In this document: in pieces, positions 7,586 through 13,748 of the stretch
Layout: the number at the start of each line of letters is the position of its first letter
Position numbering within the stretch: position 1 is the first letter of the stretch
From: Candidatus Woesearchaeota archaeon
GTDB taxonomy: Archaea > Nanobdellota > Nanobdellia > Woesearchaeales > GW2011-AR15
Direction: 5' to 3'
Assembly: GCA_023701075.1 (NCBI GenBank)
Contig: JAMPXQ010000011.1
Span: forward strand, 1 to 17,822
Length of the DNA: 17,822 nt
Notes under the pieces: model-generated
Databases searched by the model: none
What the model saw: the letters and a program-made list of their open reading frames with translations, nothing else
What the model was told of the DNA's origin: nothing
Translations under genes and position numbers: made by a program

Positions 7586-8308
7586 ATGGATTCACCTTAC
7601 CTGATAATCTCTACGCCATTGACAAAACCATTCGATTATTTTTACCATGAAGATTATAATGCTGTGCAATCGATATTAACGACTTCAGCATCAGGGGTTT
7701 TGATAGCTGATTATATGAAGGTAGAATTATATAGGCTCAATGTTCCTGATTCTAAGATGCTTTTTACAGATAATCAAAAGACTATTCCTCCAAAAACAGT
7801 TGAGTGCCCTGACAATCTAGGAGTAATTGTGTATGCTACAGGCCAAAATCAATTTAGGTATGAATTATCTACTTATTGCAATACTGGAATCATGGTAATC
7901 CCTTCAATTGGTACGGTGGAGCATGCGCATTTTTTCAATGAGTTGAAAGGAGAATTGAAATTTCCATTTGTGGACATAGGGCCGATAGGTGCATATAGCC
8001 GAAATGGTGCGTGCGGAGAGCCTATGGGCATTGAAGGGATAAGGAATATACTGGATATCTTAGACAATGATGGATCAAGTGTGCCTTATGGAGTTTCAGG
8101 CGGAATAAAGCTTAAGCGTTTCTTGAGAGAAGGCACTTATGGTTTTCAAGACATCTGTTCTGCATTTCCAGAGAGAAAGCCTGAAGCATGGATCTATGGG
8201 AGTGATATCAGCTTGGCAGACAAAAAAGATATGCCTTTTCTGGTTGATGAATGCCTGGGGTTGATGGCACAAGAACTAGGATGGAAACACAAAAAAATCA
8301 GAAGTTAG
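7586..8308 (+). CDS. Hypothetical protein, unrecognised family
   Basis: A 240-residue soluble-looking protein with no signal peptide or membrane helix. I do not recognise its family. Visible features are a well-mixed alpha/beta pattern, a His-rich segment (VEHAHFF), a glycine-rich stretch (DIGPIGAYSRNGACGEPMG), and a later segment SVPYGVSGGIKLKRFLREGTY that could form a ligand loop. The reading frame is open upstream to a GTG at 7511, but a strong TATA box is centred 25 bp before the ATG at 7586, so a leaderless start there is favoured and the extra 25 residues are probably not made. It sits between divergent ftsZ and convergent FKBP, in no operon. Confidence 0.7.
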   Translation: MDSPYLIISTPLTKPFDYFYHEDYNAVQSILTTSASGVLIADYMKVELYRLNVPDSKMLFTDNQKTIPPKTVECPDNLGVIVYATGQNQFRYELSTYCNTGIMVIPSIGTVEHAHFFNELKGELKFPFVDIGPIGAYSRNGACGEPMGIEGIRNILDILDNDGSSVPYGVSGGIKLKRFLREGTYGFQDICSAFPERKPEAWIYGSDISLADKKDMPFLVDECLGLMAQELGWKHKKIRS

Positions 8309-8321
8309 GCAATGCCACTTT

Positions 8322-8963
8322 CTAAGCAGCTTTGCTCTCCTTGACGACATCCTTGATTTCAGGGATCAGTTCCAATATTCTTTTCTTGACGTTGTCGATG
8401 ACTTCAGTCGGGAACTTCTCTTCCTTGATGACAAGCTTGTCTTCTTTCACTTCAAGGATGTTTTCTATAATCCTCATCTCATTCTTGAATACCGCCTTTG
8501 CTTTCTCAAGAGTATCAGTGACCTGCCTATTGACTTTTACATCATATTCGACTGTCTTTCCTGAAAGAGGATGGTTGAAGTCGACAATGACCCTTCCGCC
8601 AGAGACGCTCCTTACGATGCCATACATGCCATCGATATTCACTTCAAGGCCGACGACAGGCCGAAGCTTTTCCTTGACAAATATCTTCATCGGCATGAGC
8701 TTGAGGAGCTTAGGGTCTTTCTTTCCGAAAGCCTGTTCAGGGGTAAGTTTGACTTTGAATGTTCCGACCTCCTTTATCTGCGCTTCCATGCCTTTTAGGA
8801 CATGATCCTCGCCAAGGCAGATGACTGCAGGCGCGAATGTAGAATTCTGGTTGCCAAGCCTGTTTTTCTTGGCGACTTCAGCATCAGTTGTATCAAAGAT
8901 GCTTCCATCCTCAAGTCTTCCGGTGTACTCGATTTCGACAAAATCATGTTTTTTGAATGCCAT
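8322..8963 (-). CDS. FKBP-type peptidyl-prolyl cis-trans isomerase (long archaeal type)
   Basis: A 213-residue cytosolic folding helper that speeds proline isomerisation. The FKBP core begins DFVEIEYTGRLEDGSIFDTT (7-26), continues through ICLGEDHVLKGMEAQI (48-63), and is split by an insert-in-flap chaperone domain (about 80-130). DFNHPLSGKTVEYDV (128-142) is the SlyD-like motif that resumes the isomerase fold. A charged helical extension (about 150-213, LEKAKAVFKNEMRI to KAA) matches the C-terminal domain of archaeal long FKBPs. An upstream in-frame ATG at 9002 exists, but the ATG at 8963 starts right at MAFKKHDFVE and lies 26 bp from a TATA box, so the shorter form is preferred. It is a single gene, divergent from the nrtR-like gene. 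Confidence 0.93.
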   Translation of the reverse strand: MAFKKHDFVEIEYTGRLEDGSIFDTTDAEVAKKNRLGNQNSTFAPAVICLGEDHVLKGMEAQIKEVGTFKVKLTPEQAFGKKDPKLLKLMPMKIFVKEKLRPVVGLEVNIDGMYGIVRSVSGGRVIVDFNHPLSGKTVEYDVKVNRQVTDTLEKAKAVFKNEMRIIENILEVKEDKLVIKEEKFPTEVIDNVKKRILELIPEIKDVVKESKAA

Positions 8964-8984
8964 GATACTTAAAATTAAAAGAAG

Positions 8985-8994
8985 GTTTAAAAAG
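8985..8994 (-). promoter_or_regulatory. TATA box of the FKBP gene
   Basis: Reads CTTTTTAAAC on the minus strand, centred about 26 bp before the ATG at 8963. It is back to back with the nrtR-like promoter. Confidence 0.45.
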
Positions 8995-9005
8995 ATTTGC
9001 AAACA

Positions 9006-9013
9006 TTTAAATA
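9006..9013 (+). promoter_or_regulatory. TATA box of the nrtR-like gene
   Basis: TTTAAATA, centred 27 bp before the ATG at 9037. Transcription would begin at or next to the start codon. The GTGTA-N5-TACAC operator candidate lies between the two. Confidence 0.6.
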
Positions 9014-9016
9014 AAC

Positions 9017-9031
9017 GTGTAACATATACAC
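9017..9031. promoter_or_regulatory. Candidate NrtR operator (autoregulatory)
   Basis: GTGTAACATATACAC is a perfect inverted repeat with 5-bp arms and a 5-bp spacer. It lies 3 bp after the TATA box and 5 bp before the ATG of the nrtR-like gene, where a bound protein would block the polymerase. The same arms recur in the promoter and intercistronic gaps of the NAD operon. Confidence 0.6.
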
Positions 9032-9036
9032 TATTT

Positions 9037-9696
9037 ATGAAACTAGCGGTAGATGCTGTTGTGTTTTCAGTGAATGATGCTAGGCTTAGGATACTGTTGA
9101 TTAAGAGGAAGAATCAGCCGTTCATCGGCAGGTATGCCTTGCCTGGCGGTTTTGTTGAGCAGGATGAGGGTCTGGACATTGCAGTCATTAGGGAGCTTAC
9201 GGAAGAGACAGGGGTAAAGGATATTTTCCTCAAGCAGCTGAAAACATATGGTGATGTAGGAAGGGATCCGAGAGGAAGAGTCATCTCAGTTGCATATCTC
9301 GCATTGATCTCTTGGGAGCACAAATTGAAGGCATCAAGCGATGCCCTAAGGGCGGAATGGTTCGATATAGGTAAGATTCCTTCATTGGCGTTTGACCATA
9401 AGACGATAATCGATGATGCATTGGTGCAGCTCAGATTGGAGATACAGACGACAAATATCTCTTGCCAGATACTTCCGCAGAAGTTCACTTTGACCCAGAT
9501 GCAGCACCTATATGAGAGTATACTTGAGCGCAAGTTGGACAAGCGGAATTTTCGGAAGAAGCTAAGGGAGCTTGACATTCTCAAAGAGACGAGAGAAGCT
9601 TTCATGGATGGCGCGCATAGGCCTGCAATGCTCTATGAATTCAGGAACAAGGCATATAGTGACATCAAAGACAAAGTGCATGTGATGCTGAAATAA
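9037..9696 (+). CDS. NrtR-like Nudix-domain transcriptional regulator of NAD metabolism
   Basis: A 219-residue, two-domain protein. The N-terminal Nudix domain (1 to about 140) has an intact box G38-x5-E44-x7-R52-E53-L-x-E56-E57-x-G59 plus the ADP-ribose-type segment DPRGRVISVAY (77-87). The C-terminal part (about 146-203) is the winged helix of the NrtR family, with FTLTQMQHLYESILE, the recognition-helix region LDKRNFRKKLREL and the wing HRPAMLYEFR. In bacteria such proteins repress NAD salvage genes and sense ADP-ribose or related NAD metabolites through the Nudix domain. Here the box looks catalytically complete, so it may also hydrolyse ADP-ribose. The ATG at 9037 fits the TATA distance; the frame stays open upstream but lacks support. 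A matching palindrome lies in its own promoter and in the NAD operon 2.2 kb away. An ordinary Nudix hydrolase is the alternative. Confidence 0.85.
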   Translation: MKLAVDAVVFSVNDARLRILLIKRKNQPFIGRYALPGGFVEQDEGLDIAVIRELTEETGVKDIFLKQLKTYGDVGRDPRGRVISVAYLALISWEHKLKASSDALRAEWFDIGKIPSLAFDHKTIIDDALVQLRLEIQTTNISCQILPQKFTLTQMQHLYESILERKLDKRNFRKKLRELDILKETREAFMDGAHRPAMLYEFRNKAYSDIKDKVHVMLK

Positions 9697-9722
9697 TCTT
9701 AATATGTCTTACTGATTCGTTA

Positions 9723-9728
9723 TTTTTT
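9723..9728 (+). terminator. T-run after the nrtR-like gene
   Basis: TTTTTT about 26 bases after the stop codon and before the next promoter. A U-run alone can end archaeal transcripts. There is no clear hairpin. Confidence 0.35.
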
Positions 9729-9750
9729 AGTAGTGATTTTCAGAAACATA

Positions 9751-9757
9751 TTTATAT
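9751..9757 (+). promoter_or_regulatory. TATA box of the gene at 9779
   Basis: TTTATAT, centred about 26 bp before the ATG at 9779, so the transcript is probably leaderless. No GTGTA-N5-TACAC site is present here. Confidence 0.5.
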
Positions 9758-9778
9758 TGGATTTTTCTCCATACCTTC

Positions 9779-10306
9779 ATGACAAAATATTATAGCAGTT
9801 CATTGGCAGGCTATCAATGCACATATATCTCGCTCGCCAACCTGTTGGTTTTTAAAAAAGAGCACAATCTTGCTGAATATGTATTTGAGAATGCAGACAA
9901 GCATCCATTTGTCAATTCGACCTTTGTTCCGCTTCCGTTGATGACGAGATATATCAATGATGTCACTTTAGGGGCATATGTTGGTGATATGAACCTTATG
10001 ATGCCTGAGTATAGCGGCGGCTTCTCAGCATTCTTTTTGGAAGGTCTATGCAGTACCTATAAAAAGAGTAAAGATGATCCATTCATCAAGAATCTGTGTG
10101 GGATAATTGATGAAGAGAAAGAGAAGGGAAATATACAGCTCAATGGGGATATTGCATGGAATGAGCCATCTCTGGTGGTTCTAGGGAGGGATTATCCGGC
10201 ACATGTCACAGTAGAATTGAGATCCCGTTATATAGACAATGGCAAGCCAGTGCAAAACATAAGTTATCCCAATCTTTTCGCTAGGATAAACCTTAGAAGA
10301 CCTTGA
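9779..10306 (+). CDS. Hypothetical protein, possibly papain/C39-like fold
   Basis: A 175-residue protein without signal peptide or membrane helix. I do not recognise its family with confidence. The N-terminal segment GYQCTYISLANLL (11-23) puts Q13-C14 at the head of a helix. The C-terminal segment YPAHVTVELRS carries H142 in a beta strand, followed by YIDNGKPV. This Gln-Cys-helix and later His-strand order resembles C39- or papain-like cysteine peptidases and their inactive relatives, but the similarity is only in layout and may be chance. It lies between the nrtR-like gene and the NAD operon but has its own promoter without the palindrome, so shared regulation is not supported. Confidence 0.6.
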   Translation: MTKYYSSSLAGYQCTYISLANLLVFKKEHNLAEYVFENADKHPFVNSTFVPLPLMTRYINDVTLGAYVGDMNLMMPEYSGGFSAFFLEGLCSTYKKSKDDPFIKNLCGIIDEEKEKGNIQLNGDIAWNEPSLVVLGRDYPAHVTVELRSRYIDNGKPVQNISYPNLFARINLRRP

Positions 10307-10317
10307 TTAAGAATGAA

Positions 10318-10345
10318 AAATAGGGGTTATAATAACTTTCTATTT
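10318..10345. terminator. Palindromic hairpin between convergent genes
   Basis: AAATAG (10318-10323) pairs with CTATTT (10340-10345) around an inner GTTAT-A-ATAAC palindrome (10326-10336). It spans the 33-bp gap between two convergent genes, so it could end both transcripts. The structure is A/T-rich and weak. Confidence 0.3.
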
Positions 10346-11146
10346 CAATACGACAGCAAGTCCTGAGTATCTTGCAGTTGCATCGCTGCCAACAATTTTA
10401 TTTGGAAGCCATGTATGATACTCTATCTGTCTCCTATCTGTTATTTCTAGTCTAGTTCCGCCGATAAACCATGCATTATGGTGTAAAGCTGTAGATATGA
10501 ATTGTTCACGTGCAGATTCGATAAGTCTGTCAATTGTATATTTAGGGTATCCTCCATGATACCTATCATTCATATTCTTAATTTCACGTGTATAATCAGC
10601 AGTAATCGGGACTATATTCACAGCATTATCATCAAGTCCAATGATCTGCAAAATGTCTTTTGGAGAAGACGTGAAAACGCCATTTGAAAAATTTTCAGAT
10701 GGAGGAGCATTATGGTTTAGGCCTCTTATCTTCTCTTCATCAGTGACTATCAGTCCAGTCCCTAATGCAAAGCCTAGATTCATATATTGGTAGATGAACT
10801 TTGTTGCACTTGCAAATCTGGCATCTTCATTATTGGGTGTCTGCATGGTATATTGGATGAAATGTGCAGTTGCATCGCTAAGTGAATGGCAACCAGATTT
10901 AGATGCTGCACCTCTGATGCCGCCAAGGGCTAAAGCAGCATATTCATGCTGGCTGAAATCAAAAATCTCATGTTGTACACCGACAAAACCAAGTCTTGAG
11001 GGTTCAAGTCCATATAACTGTGCGACCTGTATAGGAGATTCTCTTCTGACATGTCTTGCAGTCAATGTTGGAAAATCATTCAAAGGAATATTTTCATAAT
11101 CATATCCTTGAAGTCCATTTGGCGGTATGACATCGCTTAATTTCAT
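10340..11146 (-). CDS. Hypothetical protein, unrecognised family
   Basis: A 268-residue protein starting MKLSDVIPPNG. No signal peptide or membrane helix is evident. I cannot assign a family. It has many Asn, His and Tyr residues; an alanine- and glycine-rich segment (YAALALGGIRGAASKSGCHS) with one Cys-His pair; a helical mid part (HFIQYTM, FIYQYMN); a strand-like stretch NIVPITADYTREI; and FIGGTRLEITDRRQIEYHTW near the end. An in-frame TTG lies 9 bases further upstream, but the ATG at 11146 is preferred because it is the first ATG after the TATA box (about 30 bp). It is divergent from the NAD operon, sharing a 209-bp intergenic region. Confidence 0.68.
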   Translation of the reverse strand: MKLSDVIPPNGLQGYDYENIPLNDFPTLTARHVRRESPIQVAQLYGLEPSRLGFVGVQHEIFDFSQHEYAALALGGIRGAASKSGCHSLSDATAHFIQYTMQTPNNEDARFASATKFIYQYMNLGFALGTGLIVTDEEKIRGLNHNAPPSENFSNGVFTSSPKDILQIIGLDDNAVNIVPITADYTREIKNMNDRYHGGYPKYTIDRLIESAREQFISTALHHNAWFIGGTRLEITDRRQIEYHTWLPNKIVGSDATARYSGLAVVLK

Positions 11147-11171
11147 CTTAATCAAAAAAAATCAATCAATA

Positions 11172-11181
11172 ATATATAAAT
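11172..11181 (-). promoter_or_regulatory. TATA box of the gene at 10340-11146
   Basis: Reads ATTTATATAT on the minus strand, centred about 30 bp before the ATG, giving a leader of only a few bases. Confidence 0.45.
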
Positions 11182-11195
11182 CTATCTGAAATAAC

Positions 11196-11207
11196 TACTT
11201 TAAAGTA
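11196..11207. repeat. 12-bp perfect palindrome in the divergent intergenic region
   Basis: TACTTTAAAGTA is fully self-complementary and lies between the two divergent promoters (leftward TATA at 11172-11181, rightward TATA at 11236-11243). It differs from the GTGTA-type sites and may bind another protein, or may be chance in A/T-rich DNA. Confidence 0.35.
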
Positions 11208-11235
11208 ATTATATAATGACTACATCAACGAAACC

Positions 11236-11243
11236 TTTAAATA
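11236..11243 (+). promoter_or_regulatory. TATA box of the NAD salvage operon
   Basis: TTTAAATA, identical to the nrtR-like TATA box. Transcription would start near 11264-11267, leaving a leader of about 90 nt before the ATG at 11356. That is far longer than for other genes in this window. Confidence 0.6.
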
Positions 11244-11249
11244 TACATA

Positions 11250-11264
11250 ATGTATTCTATACAC
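11250..11264. promoter_or_regulatory. Candidate NrtR operator in the NAD operon promoter
   Basis: ATGTATTCTATACAC matches GTGTA-N5-TACAC at 9 of 10 arm positions and lies between the TATA box and the expected start, as in the nrtR-like promoter. It overlaps another inverted repeat, ATACATAATGTAT (11243-11255), so a wider or double site is possible. Confidence 0.55.
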
Positions 11265-11278
11265 TAAGTAAAACAGGC

Positions 11279-11313
11279 AAGCTCGATAACCAAGATGTTA
11301 TCGGGCTTTTTTT
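11279..11313 (+). terminator. Intrinsic-terminator-like hairpin in the NAD operon leader
   Basis: AAGCTCGATAAC (11279-11290) pairs with GTTATCGGGCTT (11297-11308): 12 pairs including one U-G wobble, a 6-nt loop CAAGAT, then seven T residues (11307-11313). It lies after the promoter and 43 bases before the first ATG, so it could attenuate the operon or end a short leader RNA. Confidence 0.65.
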
Positions 11314-11325
11314 AGAAACTAGTAA

Positions 11326-11340
11326 GTGTAAAAAATACAC
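11326..11340. repeat. Intra-operon inverted repeat, copy 1
   Basis: GTGTA-AAAAA-TACAC, perfect arms. It lies between the leader hairpin and the ribosome binding site AAGGTGA (11343-11349) of the Nudix-like gene. The 20-bp block 11320-11339 is identical to 12336-12355. Confidence 0.65.
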
Positions 11341-11355
11341 AAAAGGTGAAACAAA

Positions 11356-12333
11356 ATGGCGCTCGAAAAATTGATGGTTATGGGGAACGGGAACATCATG
11401 GCTCCTAGGCTGGATGACCTTGGCGTTGCTTTGATAGAGGATTATCTCAAGAAAGACAGGCAGATAAGAGAAGGGAAGATCAAAGGCTGGCCATTGTTCT
11501 CTCCTGAAGCCGTATCAGTATCATCTTATTTCGAGAAGCTGGAGGTAAGAGATCCATCTCTTGAGGCAGCGACAGAAGCGATGCACTCATGGTATGAGTC
11601 AAACATAGAGAGCATGATATCAGCACCCTTCGGCCACATGATAACACTTGTGACAGATGGGAGGGATTACTGGATAACCGATGTCGCGAGGAAAGATTTT
11701 CCTAAGCCTGGCCTTGCAGCAGATTATGCAATAACGCTTAAAGGCAGGAAAGACAATAGTGATGTAGTATACCTTGTCTTAGGGACAAGGAGGAAAGATC
11801 CAGGTAAAGGAAAATTATCTTTGTTTGGCGGGTTTAGGAATGTTGAAGGTGGTGTCTTTGATTCAGCGATATATACTGCATTAAAAGAAGGGTTTGAAGA
11901 AGGGAACGTCAGGATAGACGTGAAAAACATTGAGTCTCTGAGGGAAGATTACACAGCTGATGAGATAGATGCGACCTTTAGGCAGGGAGGGATGAAAGCG
12001 ACAGGGACAGTCTATCATCTAGGGACTTTCAAGACATCAGACAAGGGCCTTTATCAAGGCGGTGAGCTCTTGTTAGATGGGACAAAGAGAGTCTATATGA
12101 CTGATTTATACAGCATAAATTTCTATCTTGGAAGCACCCAATTGGATGAACAGACGCTGAGCAGATGGTTTTGTGCAGGGGATGACATCTCATCATTGGC
12201 ATTTATGGATATCACAAGTTACGTGCAGTCTGGAGAGAAAGGAGACATCCTAAATCACCTCGGATTTGGCATAGACCATCATAAGGATATGATCGGACCT
12301 ATAATATCAAAAGCGCACGAAATTTATTATTAG
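11356..12333 (+). CDS. Nudix-like protein, first gene of the NAD operon
   Basis: A 325-residue protein. The central segment (about 135-200) looks like a Nudix fold: strand DVVYLVLGTRRK, then LFGGF (156-160), an altered Nudix helix K177-E178-G-F-E181-E182-G-N, and strand VRIDV. Standard boxes read G-x5-E-x7-R-E-U-x-E-E-x-G-U; here the spacing is enlarged and Arg is Lys, but the metal-binding E--EE trio remains. The N-terminal about 130 and C-terminal about 125 residues match nothing I know. Given the operon, it may hydrolyse a dinucleotide such as NAD(H), NaAD or ADP-ribose, or be a non-catalytic sensor. It has a clear AAGGTGA site 6 nt before the ATG, and the leader before it holds a terminator-like hairpin and a GTGTA repeat. 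Confidence 0.72.
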   Translation: MALEKLMVMGNGNIMAPRLDDLGVALIEDYLKKDRQIREGKIKGWPLFSPEAVSVSSYFEKLEVRDPSLEAATEAMHSWYESNIESMISAPFGHMITLVTDGRDYWITDVARKDFPKPGLAADYAITLKGRKDNSDVVYLVLGTRRKDPGKGKLSLFGGFRNVEGGVFDSAIYTALKEGFEEGNVRIDVKNIESLREDYTADEIDATFRQGGMKATGTVYHLGTFKTSDKGLYQGGELLLDGTKRVYMTDLYSINFYLGSTQLDEQTLSRWFCAGDDISSLAFMDITSYVQSGEKGDILNHLGFGIDHHKDMIGPIISKAHEIYY

Positions 12334-12341
12334 GTTAGTAA

Positions 12342-12356
12342 GTGTAAAAAATACAA
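12342..12356. repeat. Intra-operon inverted repeat, copy 2
   Basis: GTGTA-AAAAA-TACAA (one arm mismatch) in the 56-bp gap before pncB. The 20-bp block 12341-12360 is identical to 13733-13752 before pncA. Confidence 0.6.
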
Positions 12357-12389
12357 TAATAATATTGGGTAAGGACAAGGTGAAAAAAA

Positions 12390-13730
12390 ATGGGAAACAA
12401 GACAATGCTGACGGATTTGTACCAGATAACGATGATGGCCGGTTATGTAGATAATCAGAAAGATGATGTTGCGACATTTGACCTCTTCATCAGGGATCTT
12501 CCAAAAGACTGGGGATATTTCATAGCAGCAGGGATAGAAGACGCAGTTGATTACATAACAAGCATCAAGTTCACAGGGAATGATATCGATTACCTGAGGC
12601 AGCAGGGAATCTTTGAGGACTCCTTCCTCTCATTCCTAAAAGACTTCAGATTCACAGGAGAGGTCTATGCAGTCAAAGAAGGGAGTGTAGTATTTCCAAA
12701 TGAGCCTATAATGAGGGTTACAGCGAATAGGACACAGGCGCAGTTCCTTGAGACCACGCTTCTGAACATGATAAATTTCCAGACAATGATTGCAAGCAAG
12801 GCAAGCAGGGTCGTGGATGCAGCGTCAGGTGCATCAGTCATAGAATTCGGTCTGAGGAGGGCGCAGGAAGAAGACGCTGCCCTTAAAGGGGCAAGAGCAG
12901 CCTATATAGGAGGTGCAGTCAGCACAAGCAATGTCAAGGCAGGGATGCAGTATGGCATTCCGATCTCAGGGACGCAGGCCCATAGCTTCATCATGAGCTA
13001 TGATGATGAGATAGATGCATTCAGGGCTTATGCAAGGACATTCCCCAAAAAGAGCATCCTCCTGATTGATACATATAATACCTGTGAGGGTGCAAGGAAA
13101 GCTGCGGTTGTGGCCAAGGAGATGGAGATGAGAGGCGAGAAGCTGGTAGGCGTCAGGCTTGATTCAGGAGACCTTGATCATCTTTCAAAAAGAGTCAGGT
13201 CAATCCTAAATGAAGAAGGCCTGCCATACGTGAAGATCTTTGTTAGCAATGATCTCAACGAGTATAAGATTGCAGGTCTTGTACAGAATCATGCACCTAT
13301 AGATGCATATGGTGTAGGTACAGAGATGATAACTGCAAAGCCTGTCTCAGCGCTTCCGGGAGTATATAAGCTGGTTGAGGATGTAGATGGCCCGAAGATG
13401 AAGTTCTCTCCTGGCAAATTGACATATCCTGGTGTGAAGCAGGTATATAGGGCATATGGAGACGATGGCATGATGCAGTATGATATCATGGCATTAGATG
13501 GAGAGTTCGAAGGTGGAGAGTCTCTTTTGGAACAGGCAGTAAGCAATGGAAAAAGAGTCTCAACCAGAAGGGAGCTGAGCGAGATTAGGCAGTACGCATT
13601 AGAGGGTGTATCAAGGCTTCCTCATGGCCTTAGATGTGTTGAAGCTGTTGGTAGATATGAAGTCAAGGTCTCAGAAGGCATACATGGCATGATAGCTGGA
13701 TTGAATGCAAGATATAGTTTAGTGAAATAA
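12390..13730 (+). CDS. pncB: Nicotinate phosphoribosyltransferase
   Basis: Joins nicotinate and PRPP to give nicotinate mononucleotide, usually with ATP hydrolysis, the entry step of the Preiss-Handler route. At 446 residues it is of normal family length. The N-terminus LTDLYQITMMAGY is characteristic. EFGLRR (152-157) and GTQAHSF (194-200) mark the active site, with H198 as the histidine phosphorylated in this family. VRLDSGDLDHLSKRVR and KIFVSNDLNEYKI mark the phosphoribosyl-binding barrel, and YGVGTEMITA lies further on. It is second in the operon, with AAGGTGA 6 nt before the ATG, and is followed 35 bases later by pncA, which supplies its substrate. Confidence 0.95.
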   Translation: MGNKTMLTDLYQITMMAGYVDNQKDDVATFDLFIRDLPKDWGYFIAAGIEDAVDYITSIKFTGNDIDYLRQQGIFEDSFLSFLKDFRFTGEVYAVKEGSVVFPNEPIMRVTANRTQAQFLETTLLNMINFQTMIASKASRVVDAASGASVIEFGLRRAQEEDAALKGARAAYIGGAVSTSNVKAGMQYGIPISGTQAHSFIMSYDDEIDAFRAYARTFPKKSILLIDTYNTCEGARKAAVVAKEMEMRGEKLVGVRLDSGDLDHLSKRVRSILNEEGLPYVKIFVSNDLNEYKIAGLVQNHAPIDAYGVGTEMITAKPVSALPGVYKLVEDVDGPKMKFSPGKLTYPGVKQVYRAYGDDGMMQYDIMALDGEFEGGESLLEQAVSNGKRVSTRRELSEIRQYALEGVSRLPHGLRCVEAVGRYEVKVSEGIHGMIAGLNARYSLVK

Positions 13731-13733
13731 TTA

Positions 13734-13748
13734 GTGTAAAAAATACAA
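13734..13748. repeat. Intra-operon inverted repeat, copy 3
   Basis: GTGTA-AAAAA-TACAA in the 35-bp gap between pncB and pncA, with the same orientation and A5 spacer as copies 1 and 2. It ends 4 bases before the GGAGG ribosome binding site of pncA (13753-13757). Confidence 0.6.

Noticed and set aside
8821..9036. 72-residue N-terminal extension of the nrtR-like frame
   Set aside because: It overlaps the FKBP gene and its promoter, and the TATA box and operator lie inside it; the Nudix domain starts right at the ATG at 9037.
11295..11315. Tiny leader open frame (six codons) inside the terminator hairpin
   Set aside because: Its ATG is in the hairpin loop and stem, with no ribosome binding site; probably chance.
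11265..11355. Known NAD riboswitch in the operon leader
   Set aside because: I could not find the conserved loops or tandem domains I associate with the NAD-I or NAD-II classes; only the terminator-like stem is supported.
11326..13748. CRISPR-like array from the three A5 repeats
   Set aside because: The copies are about 1 kb or more apart, sit before separate genes, and have no uniform spacers.
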